From a bacterium (GTDB lineage: Bacteria; Babelota; Babeliae; Babelales; Vermiphilaceae): a DNA stretch of 6,106 nucleotides. The stretch spans positions 1 to 6,106 of the forward strand of contig JAKAUA010000083.1 of NCBI GenBank assembly GCA_021827875.1, given 5' to 3'. Position numbers and translations under genes: made by a program. A model generated the notes under the pieces. That model was given only the letters and a program-made list of their open reading frames with translations. It did no database searches and was not told where the DNA came from. Shown one piece after another: positions 1 to 5,832 of this stretch (position 1 is its first letter; each line of letters opens with the position of its first letter).

Positions 1-42
1 GATCTTCGCTTGCAGATGCATTTAGCAAGCAACTCTCATAAC

Positions 43-47
43 AAGGA
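43..47 (+). promoter_or_regulatory. Ribosome binding site of the DUF502 gene
   Basis: AAGGA lies 10 nt before the ATG at 58. This favours 58 over the in-frame ATG at 10, which has no visible purine-rich site and would add 16 polar residues that the family does not have. Confidence 0.7.
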
Positions 48-57
48 ATCAGAAATT

Positions 58-711
58 ATGACAAAAAAATTACATGAATTTATAGAAAAAATAAGCACCT
101 TTATTTGGCGCCTTTTTTTAGGTGGCCTGGTGACCTTATTGCCATTAACTTTAACTATCGCAATCTTTAATGTTGCCTTCAAAGTCCTCATTCGTTGGCT
201 GCAACCATTAAAATATTTTGAACCCGCTTTTTTAAAAGCAATACCTTATGCAGAACTTATTATTGCTTTTAGCATCATTATTGCCTGCGGTATACTTATT
301 AATCTATTTTTACTCGATCGTATCCTTCATTTTGTCGAAGCACTTATTTTTAAAATTCCTTTGATACGTCCTGTATACTCAGGCATTAAACAATTAGTAA
401 GCGCCTTTAATCCTCAAGATACCCATAGCTTTAAAGAAGTGGTATTAGTAGAATTTCCTCGTGCCGGCGTCTATAGCCTTGGCTTTGTAACCAGCGAACT
501 ATCACCGGAAATTTCTCCCCATCGCGGTACTGCCTTTTTAAATGTTTTTATTCCGACAACGCCCAACCCGACAACCGGCTTTTTTATCATGGTGCCCAAA
601 TATGAGGTGAGTGTCGTGAAATTGAGCAGACAAGAAGCTATGGCAATGATTATCTCCGGCGGTATTATTCAACCCGATCGCTTAACACGTGAACAGAAGT
701 TGATAAAATAA
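58..711 (+). CDS. DUF502 family two-helix inner membrane protein
   Basis: This is a membrane protein of the DUF502 family, whose biochemical role is not established. With the start at 58 it is 217 residues, a normal family length. A short basic N-terminus (MTKK) precedes a first hydrophobic segment at about 17-44 (the family-typical RLFLGGLVTLLPLTLT) and a second at about 63-84. The conserved block IPLIRPVYSGIKQLV follows at about 100-114, then a soluble beta-rich part with VVLVEFPRAGVYSLGFVTSE (128-147) and the signature IPTTPNPTTGFF (165-176). The reading frame is open to the left window edge, but the Shine-Dalgarno site and the family N-terminus support 58. It converges with the minus-strand genes, and its stop codon overlaps the T-rich tail of the terminator serving them. 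The family call is from recognised motifs; any role in the envelope is inference. Confidence 0.88.
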   Translation: MTKKLHEFIEKISTFIWRLFLGGLVTLLPLTLTIAIFNVAFKVLIRWLQPLKYFEPAFLKAIPYAELIIAFSIIIACGILINLFLLDRILHFVEALIFKIPLIRPVYSGIKQLVSAFNPQDTHSFKEVVLVEFPRAGVYSLGFVTSELSPEISPHRGTAFLNVFIPTTPNPTTGFFIMVPKYEVSVVKLSRQEAMAMIISGGIIQPDRLTREQKLIK

Positions 712-740
712 AAATCAAGGAAGTTTTTAACTTCCTTGAT
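705..740 (-). terminator. Intrinsic terminator, mainly for the minus strand, between convergent genes
   Basis: A perfect 12-bp stem (ATCAAGGAAGTT at 714-725 pairing with AACTTCCTTGAT at 729-740) encloses a 3-nt TTT loop. Read on the minus strand it is followed at once by TTTTATTTTA (704-713), a good U-tract. On the plus strand the hairpin is followed by CTATTAGAC, with only a short T run further on, so it would be weaker for the DUF502 gene. The element lies 30 nt past the stop of the small secreted gene and probably ends the whole minus-strand transcript. The U-tract is shared with the last codons of the DUF502 gene. Confidence 0.85.
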
Positions 741-769
741 CTATTAGACTTTAAAATTTATTAATATCG

Positions 770-1186
770 TTACCTGAAGCCACATGCAGCACTATTTAAG
801 AGACTATCCCAGTCGCTTCCAAAAAACTTATGTTTCTTGCAATACAGGTAATTACTATATTCATGGCAGTAGCCATGTCTCTTATAATAATTCATTAAAT
901 CCTTCTCTCCCTGTTTACGCTCATCTATTAATGCTTTTATTCTTTTCTTACTATCCTTTGAAAGCCCTTTATAAATACCTTTTAAATGATTTTTTTCTTC
1001 TTTAGAAGGCTTTTTATAACATCTCCAGGGTAATCTTTTTTTTAGCGCAACAAAAGACATGATTGATGTTTGCGGAGCTGTTGAGTTTAATATCCCTGCC
1101 ACCGTACCTTCTGCGCCCATTAGTGATGTTACACAAAAAAGAAACAAAAACATGATGCCATTTATTTTCATAGAAATCACTTTCAT
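770..1186 (-). CDS. Small secreted basic protein with four cysteines, unknown family
   Basis: I do not recognise this 138-residue protein. It has a clear signal peptide: a charged start (MKVISMKING), a hydrophobic core (IMFLFLFCVTSLMG) and a likely cleavage around GA-EG at residues 23-26. The mature part of about 114 residues is lysine-rich and probably helical at about 60-104. It has four cysteines (56, 107, 116, 135) that could form two disulfides after export, and an aromatic and lysine-rich C-terminal third (YCHEYSNYLYCKKHKFF). The start may instead be the second ATG at 1171, giving MKINGIMFLF and 133 residues; neither ATG has a strong Shine-Dalgarno site. The gene lies 65 nt after the Skp1-like gene, on the same strand with no visible terminator between, and ends at the hairpin at 705-740. 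The export signal is seen in the sequence; an effector or envelope role is inference. Confidence 0.75.
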   Translation of the reverse strand: MKVISMKINGIMFLFLFCVTSLMGAEGTVAGILNSTAPQTSIMSFVALKKRLPWRCYKKPSKEEKNHLKGIYKGLSKDSKKRIKALIDERKQGEKDLMNYYKRHGYCHEYSNYLYCKKHKFFGSDWDSLLNSAACGFR

Positions 1187-1195
1187 TTTTGTATG

Positions 1196-1219
1196 TTACT
1201 TAAATTGCCCCGAGAAAAA
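1196..1219 (-). repeat. Partial copy of the holA 3' end (FFSGQFK, stop)
   Basis: Read on the minus strand this intergenic stretch is TTT TTC TCG GGG CAA TTT AAG TAA, encoding FFSGQFK and a stop. The end of holA (1925-1948) reads TTC TTC TCG GGC CAA TTC AAA TAG, encoding the same peptide and a stop. The two match at 19 of 24 bases, and all five differences are at third codon positions. The codon before the copy is TAA where holA has AAA, so no gene remains here. It may be a relic of a duplicated holA tail or a shared upstream element of the two secreted-protein genes. Chance cannot be excluded for so short a match. Confidence 0.4.
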
Positions 1220-1251
1220 TTAGGTATGTTGTTGTACAAATATTCTGTTTA

Positions 1252-1863
1252 TTATGGACCGATGGCTTCCCAATCGTTCAATGTACGAGCAAGCGAAATA
1301 CTTAGATTTCGTATCTTAGGATTATTTGGGATATTCATTTCTGATAAATATGATTGAGGATTCATCATAAAACGATACGTATCTTCACCATGCTTACACA
1401 AATGTTTTTTTTCGAGCGCTCGTTCTAAGGTAAATCCTAGCAAGCGTTCTAATCGATCTATCATCAGATAGTCAGCAATATGAGTCAGCGCTGCTAACTG
1501 TTCTAAGGTTACATCCTGCAACATATTATGCAGGCGCTCTAGTCCTACCTTTTCAGTTAATGTGGGTAATATTGGTAATGTTGCAAGAAATATGGTACCA
1601 AATACTTGCTCATCCAAATCCTTCTTTAATGGTACAACGTTATCTTTTATTCCAGAATGTACTATATCAGATAACACCAACGAACTTGTTTTTAATATCC
1701 TGCTTTGTTCTGATAATAACGAAACTGTTTTACCGGAGAGAAATTGGAAAACCAAAGCTGTATCTTGACACGCCACTGATGATACATCTTCTGCTCCATC
1801 CAATCTCATAAAACAAAGAAACAATAAAGATGACACGGCAGTAATTGAGTAGCTTAATTTCAT
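1252..1863 (-). CDS. Secreted Skp1/BTB-like protein, candidate host-directed effector
   Basis: This 203-residue protein has an N-terminal signal peptide (lysine at 2, hydrophobic core about 8-19, likely cleavage near LDGA-ED at 21-25). The mature part follows the order of a Skp1 or BTB/POZ fold. Residues about 37-98 (LVFQFLSGKTVSLL, then SSLVLSDIV, then NVVPLKK-LDEQVFGTIF) resemble the beta strands, 'resist change' helix and VPLP-type strand of Skp1. Residues about 115-150 (LQDVTLEQLAALTHIADYLMIDRLERLL) resemble the Skp1 helices usually written LFELILAANYLDIKGLL. The conserved Skp1 C-terminal F-box-binding tail (TPEEIRKTFNI and a WC/WAFE end) is not recognisable in residues 151-203. Skp1 is a eukaryotic adaptor of SCF ubiquitin ligases. 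An exported bacterial version suggests host mimicry, which is inference. It starts 61 nt after holA, with an AAGG site 7 nt before the ATG. Confidence 0.7.
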   Translation of the reverse strand: MKLSYSITAVSSLLFLCFMRLDGAEDVSSVACQDTALVFQFLSGKTVSLLSEQSRILKTSSLVLSDIVHSGIKDNVVPLKKDLDEQVFGTIFLATLPILPTLTEKVGLERLHNMLQDVTLEQLAALTHIADYLMIDRLERLLGFTLERALEKKHLCKHGEDTYRFMMNPQSYLSEMNIPNNPKIRNLSISLARTLNDWEAIGP

Positions 1864-1870
1864 AGAACAA

Positions 1871-1875
1871 CCTTT
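1871..1875 (-). promoter_or_regulatory. Ribosome binding site of the Skp1-like gene
   Basis: On the minus strand, AAAGG within an A-rich run is followed by 7 nt (TTGTTCT) and then the ATG at 1863. It fixes the start just before the signal peptide. Confidence 0.6.
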
Positions 1876-1878
1876 TTT

Positions 1879-1922
1879 AGAATACCAAGCAGTACCATCA
1901 TATCAATAGTACATGAAGTATA
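1879..1922 (-). promoter_or_regulatory. Possible promoter(s) upstream of the secreted-protein genes
   Basis: The 61-nt gap after holA is wider than the gaps between the housekeeping genes and has no terminator-like hairpin. On the minus strand it holds TTGATA (1906-1901), a 16-nt spacer and TATTCT (1884-1879), a moderate sigma-70-like pair whose transcript would begin very near the Shine-Dalgarno site. A second -10-like hexamer, TATACT (1922-1917), lies just past the holA stop but has only a poor -35 (TTCTCG). Either could let the two secreted genes be expressed apart from the operon. AT-rich DNA produces such matches often. Confidence 0.28.
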
Positions 1923-1924
1923 AG

Positions 1925-2884
1925 CTATTTGAATTGGCCCGAGAAGAATTTTGAATAAAAGAGATCGAATGCAGCTACTTGGTCCGCGCCATTTTTTAAT
2001 TGATAATCAATATCGTACATAAAATCATGAGCATTGCGTAGCTCTCGCACTGAATATTTTTTCCAATCAGATTGCACGAGAGAAAATGGCAGGCGAAATG
2101 CTGCTGTCTTTGCTTGAGAAAACTCTTTTTTTTCATATAGCTCAATCATTACCGCTGCACGCCATAACTGCTCTGACCAGAAAGAAATCCAAAATGGTTC
2201 TGCATAGTGAGCTTCTTGCTGTTGCCATTGTGCATAAAATAATTGAACATTTTTGGCAAAGAAAAACTGGCTTAAGGTAAAGAGCGCTTTATCAGGGAAA
2301 AGAATGGTATCAAGCCATTCCAGAAAATCAGCACCAATTACTGTGCTGACAGAAACATAATGCGCGAGCAAGCAGACATCATCCAAGCTCAAGGTAAGGC
2401 GCCGTGTAGAGAAATACTTCAAGATTGGTTGAACTTTTTTACTATCTATAGACGGCTGTACAAAATGTAACAGGCTCAAGAAGTTATTTTGATCAATTTT
2501 TAATTCATCAATATCGCATGTTGCCATCATGTCAGTAGACATCGGCTTATTTTTCAACGATAAAAAACAGACAATAGTATGGGGACCGGTATAACTCTGC
2601 ACATAGGTATTTATTTTATTGGCTGTTTTTTCATCCAGATCAGCACTATTTTTGAGCCAATAGACAACCGATTGGCCCAAAAAACTTGTTTGTAGGCGTG
2701 ATTGTACACTCGCAAAGTCCTGTTCTGCTATATCAATAGTTTCGGTATAGTGTTTTGCTTTGATCTGTTCAAGAAGATATGAGAAAAACAGTGACTGATA
2801 CATAGTACCATGAAAGAGAAACACATGCTTACTTGGCAATGTTTTATTTGAGGAAAACGTTTGTAAAAACGTTATAAGATTCAT
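1925..2884 (-). CDS. holA: DNA polymerase III delta subunit (HolA-like), divergent
   Basis: This 319-residue protein fits the delta subunit of the bacterial clamp loader, which opens the beta sliding clamp during replication. The usual family length is about 330-345. Matching regions are the N-terminal strand-helix HVFLFHGTMYQSLFFSYLLEQI (20-41, where ATPase relatives have a P-loop; delta lacks a working one), the block SRLQTSFLGQSVVYWLKN followed by a helix and TIVCFLSL (62-110), and the C-terminal helical collar domain with FRLPFSLVQSDWKKYS, AHDFMYDIDYQLKNGA and DLFYSKFF (263-315). Motifs are weak, as usual for delta, so the call rests on overall pattern; delta-prime or another clamp-loader-like protein is less likely because no zinc-binding cysteines or SRC motif are seen. 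It starts 2 nt after the rph stop with GGAG inside the end of rph, so translation is probably coupled. Confidence 0.65.
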   Translation of the reverse strand: MNLITFLQTFSSNKTLPSKHVFLFHGTMYQSLFFSYLLEQIKAKHYTETIDIAEQDFASVQSRLQTSFLGQSVVYWLKNSADLDEKTANKINTYVQSYTGPHTIVCFLSLKNKPMSTDMMATCDIDELKIDQNNFLSLLHFVQPSIDSKKVQPILKYFSTRRLTLSLDDVCLLAHYVSVSTVIGADFLEWLDTILFPDKALFTLSQFFFAKNVQLFYAQWQQQEAHYAEPFWISFWSEQLWRAAVMIELYEKKEFSQAKTAAFRLPFSLVQSDWKKYSVRELRNAHDFMYDIDYQLKNGADQVAAFDLFYSKFFSGQFK

Positions 2885-2886
2885 AG

Positions 2887-3705
2887 TTACTCCGATGAAA
2901 GAGTATATTTCTTTAATGCATCACTCAAGCCGCGAGATACCGCGTTCATAGCCGGTATGTGCTCTTGTTTGGCAGTTTTTTTAACTTCAGCTTTATCAAT
3001 AAGCCCAAAAATATCTTTTATTCCTTGTGTTGCCAAGTGACACATATCATTAAACAATGGCCATGCAATAGCTTTTGCTTCCGTTGTGCCCTGTATTTCT
3101 ACAATAGAGCCTGAGCGTGTTAACACAAAGTTATAATCCGCATCAATCGTGCTATCTTCTGCATAATCGATATCTAATAGCGCCACACCATTTTTTACCC
3201 CTGCTGAAATAGCAGCGAGCTCATCAACAATAACAGATTCGATAATGAGGCCCTCTTTTAACCACTGCGCCTCGGCACGACGCAATGCAATAAATGCACC
3301 GGTAATACACGCAGTACGGGTACCGCCATCAGCCTGCAACACATCGCAATCAATAGTAATGGTACGCTCGCCCAATTTGTTAAGATCAACTACCGTACGT
3401 AATGATCTACCGATAAGGCGCGAAATTTCTACCGATCTTCCATTGATTTTCTGATTAGAGTCACGCTGAGAGCGTGTTTGCGTAGAGGTTGGCATTAAAG
3501 CATATTCTGCTGTCAGCCACCCTGTTCTTTTCCCTTTTAGAAAAGGAGGTACACCGGTTTGCAATGTTACCGCACAAAGTACTTTGGTTTGCCCCAAAGA
3601 TACTATTACAGAGCCATCTGCATAGCCAAAAGAATCAATATGTATAGAAAAGGGTCTGAGCTGATCGGCGCGGCGCCCATCAGCTCTTTTTATTACATTG
3701 TTCAT
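2887..3705 (-). CDS. rph: Ribonuclease PH, tRNA 3'-end trimming phosphorolytic exonuclease
   Basis: RNase PH uses inorganic phosphate to remove nucleotides from RNA 3' ends, mainly the trailer beyond CCA in tRNA precursors, and forms a hexameric ring. The 272-residue protein has the standard start (KRADGRRADQLRP), the block GRSVEISRLIGRSLRTVVDL (89-108) with the arginine matching E. coli R86 at 90, and the phosphate-binding motif ADGGTRTACITGAF (125-138) with R130 matching E. coli R126. The catalytic acids are at D184 and D190 in AEDSTIDADYNFVLT, six apart as in E. coli D178/D184, followed by IVEIQGTTE (201-209). All key residues are present, so the enzyme should be active. It is somewhat longer than the usual 237-260 residues because of a lysine-containing tail after about 238. 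It starts 14 nt after pnp with no strong Shine-Dalgarno site, suggesting coupling to pnp translation. Confidence 0.95.
   Translation of the reverse strand: MNNVIKRADGRRADQLRPFSIHIDSFGYADGSVIVSLGQTKVLCAVTLQTGVPPFLKGKRTGWLTAEYALMPTSTQTRSQRDSNQKINGRSVEISRLIGRSLRTVVDLNKLGERTITIDCDVLQADGGTRTACITGAFIALRRAEAQWLKEGLIIESVIVDELAAISAGVKNGVALLDIDYAEDSTIDADYNFVLTRSGSIVEIQGTTEAKAIAWPLFNDMCHLATQGIKDIFGLIDKAEVKKTAKQEHIPAMNAVSRGLSDALKKYTLSSE
2890..2893 (-). promoter_or_regulatory. Ribosome binding site of holA, inside the end of rph
   Basis: GGAG (minus strand) lies within the last codons of rph, 5 nt before the holA ATG at 2884. It supports that start and coupled translation. Confidence 0.65.
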
Positions 3706-3719
3706 GAATATTTAAGATC

Positions 3720-5801
3720 TTACTCAACCAAGCGTAGACGAATACGGCCATTGCTTTCATCGTATTCCATTACTTCAACTTTAACGATATCGCCCACTTT
3801 ATATTCTTGAGCGAAATTGCGTTGTTTGTGTTTTGGAATCATAGAAACATGCACTAAGCCATCAACACCGGGAACAAGCTCTACAAAGAGACCGAATTCA
3901 GCAACTTTTCTGATTGGTCCTTCATATATGGTTCCTGCTTCAATATGTCCACCCAAGGTTTTAACCCAGTTAATAGCACGGTTAAGATCTGCTTCTGGAC
4001 CACCAAAGATTTTAACCAATCCGTCCGGTTCGATATCAATAGTTGTCTTGGTTGTTTCGGTAATTTCACGGATAACTTTACCACCGGTACCAATAATCGC
4101 ACCAATTTTATCAGGAAGCACTTTTACGGTAACTAATTTTGGCACCAGAGAAGAAAGCTCTTTGTTAGGTTCTGTCATTACCTTGCGCATTTCGCCCAAG
4201 ATATGAGCACGACCTTTTTTAGCTTGCGCCAAAGCAGCTTCAAAAACTTCTCGAGCGAATCCACCTTTATGCTTGATATCCATTTGAATTGCAGTAACAC
4301 CATCATCTGTACCGGTTACTTTGAAATCCATCAAGCCAAACGCGTCTTCAAATCCTGAAATATCTGAAAGTACAATAAATTTGCCATTTTCGCTCTTGAG
4401 GAGTCCCATAGCAACACCGCTGACCATCTTTTTGATAGGTACACCGGCTTGCATTAATGCCATGGTTGATCCACAAGTAGTTGCCATAGAAGTAGAACCA
4501 TCAGATTCTAACATATCGGCAACAATACGAATGGTATAAGGGAACTTTTCTTTGCTTGGCAACATAGGGCGCAACGCTGAAGCCGCTAGATAACCATGAC
4601 CAACTTCTCGGCGACCCGGTCCACGCATAGGACGCGCTTCACCCACAGAGAATGGTGGGAAGTTATAATGCAACATAAAGTTTCCATCAGATGTGTCATC
4701 AGACATGATACCTTCAAACTTTTGCTCATCTTGACCACCACCCAAGGTAACGCTTACCAATGCTTGGGTACGACCTCTGTTGAATAACGCTGAACCATGA
4801 GTGCATGGGAGCAAGCCAACTTCGGTACTGATCTGACGAATTTGGTCAAATCCACGACCGTCAACACGTTTGCCTAAGGTAAAGATCAATTCAGTAATTT
4901 TTTTCTGCATTTTTTGATCAAAGATATAATCAACTACTTTTGTAGGCACTGCTTCTGCGGTGATTGCTTCTTCATTTTCTTTAATAAAGGTTTCTTGTAA
5001 TGTCCCAAGCGCAGCATTACGTTCTATTTTATCTGCAAGATAAATGGAACGTACACGTTCAGGAGTTAAGAAAGCTTCTACTTTATCTTCCCAAGCATTC
5101 CACTCAAATGCAAAGACTGGTTTTTCTTTAGCAACGCCAACTTCTTTTTGAATTTGATTTTGCCATGCAACTTGTTCTTTGATTTTTTCGTGAGCCTTAA
5201 ACATAATGTCAATGAAGTCTTCTTCTGACATTTCATTCGCAGAACCTTCAACCATGCAAATACCTTCTTGTGTACCTGCGATAGTCAAACGAACATCAGC
5301 AGCCGTTGTTTGTGGGTAGGTCGGACATAAAATCCATTGACCATCAACGCGCGCAACTTCAACAAGTCCAATAGGTCCCAAGAAAGGAATTTTTGAGATC
5401 ATTAAAGCCAAAGATGATGCAATCATGCCAAGAGTAGCTGGCGCATGTTCTTTATCAACAGAATAAACGCTGGTGACTACTTGTACCTGATTAAAATAGT
5501 CAGCAGGGAATAACGGGCGCATAGCGCGGTCAATTAAACGTCCTGTTAGAATTTCTCTATCAGAGGGTTTACCTTCACGCTTGTAATAACCACCGGGAAT
5601 TTTACCTGCTGCAGAAAGCCATTCACGATATTCTACGGTTAATGGTAAAAACCCAGGAAATTCTTTTGATTCGGCAGATACTACTGTTGCAAGAACAACT
5701 GTTCCTCCTTGCTGAATCCAGACTGCACCATCGGCTTGGTGCGCAAATTTACCAAGTTCTACTTTATAGCCGAATTCCGGCAAGTGAAATGTTTTTACCA
5801 T
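3720..5801 (-). CDS. pnp: Polynucleotide phosphorylase (PNPase)
   Basis: PNPase is a trimeric cytoplasmic enzyme that degrades RNA 3'-to-5' with phosphate, releasing nucleoside diphosphates, and can add tails in reverse. The 693-residue protein (711 in E. coli) has all domains in order: first RNase PH domain (about 10-142) with the RNA-channel loop YYKREGKPSDREIL (72-85), helical linker (about 240-305), second RNase PH domain (about 310-520) with PMRGPGRREVGHGY (391-404) and catalytic D486, D492 and K494 in FEDAFGLMDFK, KH domain (about 553-613) with the GTGG loop at 571-574, and S1 domain (about 621-691). It ends right after S1 without the longer C-terminal tail of E. coli PNPase. An in-frame TAG two codons upstream fixes the ATG at 5801; the Shine-Dalgarno is weak (GAGAG 11 nt away, or AGG too close). 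It follows rpsO by 31 nt, the common bacterial order. That gap shows no hairpin like the RNase III site used in E. coli pnp autoregulation. Confidence 0.97.
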   Translation of the reverse strand: MVKTFHLPEFGYKVELGKFAHQADGAVWIQQGGTVVLATVVSAESKEFPGFLPLTVEYREWLSAAGKIPGGYYKREGKPSDREILTGRLIDRAMRPLFPADYFNQVQVVTSVYSVDKEHAPATLGMIASSLALMISKIPFLGPIGLVEVARVDGQWILCPTYPQTTAADVRLTIAGTQEGICMVEGSANEMSEEDFIDIMFKAHEKIKEQVAWQNQIQKEVGVAKEKPVFAFEWNAWEDKVEAFLTPERVRSIYLADKIERNAALGTLQETFIKENEEAITAEAVPTKVVDYIFDQKMQKKITELIFTLGKRVDGRGFDQIRQISTEVGLLPCTHGSALFNRGRTQALVSVTLGGGQDEQKFEGIMSDDTSDGNFMLHYNFPPFSVGEARPMRGPGRREVGHGYLAASALRPMLPSKEKFPYTIRIVADMLESDGSTSMATTCGSTMALMQAGVPIKKMVSGVAMGLLKSENGKFIVLSDISGFEDAFGLMDFKVTGTDDGVTAIQMDIKHKGGFAREVFEAALAQAKKGRAHILGEMRKVMTEPNKELSSLVPKLVTVKVLPDKIGAIIGTGGKVIREITETTKTTIDIEPDGLVKIFGGPEADLNRAINWVKTLGGHIEAGTIYEGPIRKVAEFGLFVELVPGVDGLVHVSMIPKHKQRNFAQEYKVGDIVKVEVMEYDESNGRIRLRLVE

Positions 5802-5832
5802 AACCTATATGACTCTCGTTGTAAGTATTTCT

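Noticed and set aside
3..41. Possible C-terminal end of an upstream plus-strand gene (SSLADAFSKQLS, stop)
   Set aside because: Frame 3 is open from the edge and stops 16 nt before the DUF502 start, which suits an operon neighbour. Twelve codons are too few to tell a real tail from chance.
10..57. Upstream ATG at 10 as the DUF502 start
   Set aside because: The extra 16 residues are polar and atypical for the family, and AAGGA sits 10 nt before the ATG at 58.
784..1005. Plus-strand open frame of 73 codons opposite the small secreted gene
   Set aside because: It lies wholly antisense to a gene with a clear signal peptide, shows no family resemblance and has no convincing ribosome binding site.
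1187..1251. Terminator or promoter between the two secreted-protein genes
   Set aside because: I found no stem with a T-run, only the palindrome TTGTACAA, and no -35/-10 pair better than expected in AT-rich DNA.
1560..1811. Two overlapping plus-strand open frames opposite the Skp1-like gene
   Set aside because: They are antisense to a gene with a signal peptide and a fold-like pattern, and their translations look like no known protein.
1812..1863. Lipoprotein signal (LFLC) in the Skp1-like protein
   Set aside because: The residue before the cysteine is Leu rather than Gly, Ala or Ser, and the hydrophobic core continues past it to a GA-E cleavage site.
3817..4206. Plus-strand open frame of 129 codons, and a 74-codon minus-strand frame at 3881-4105
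   Set aside because: Both are shadows of the KH and S1 part of pnp, whose protein matches the family throughout.
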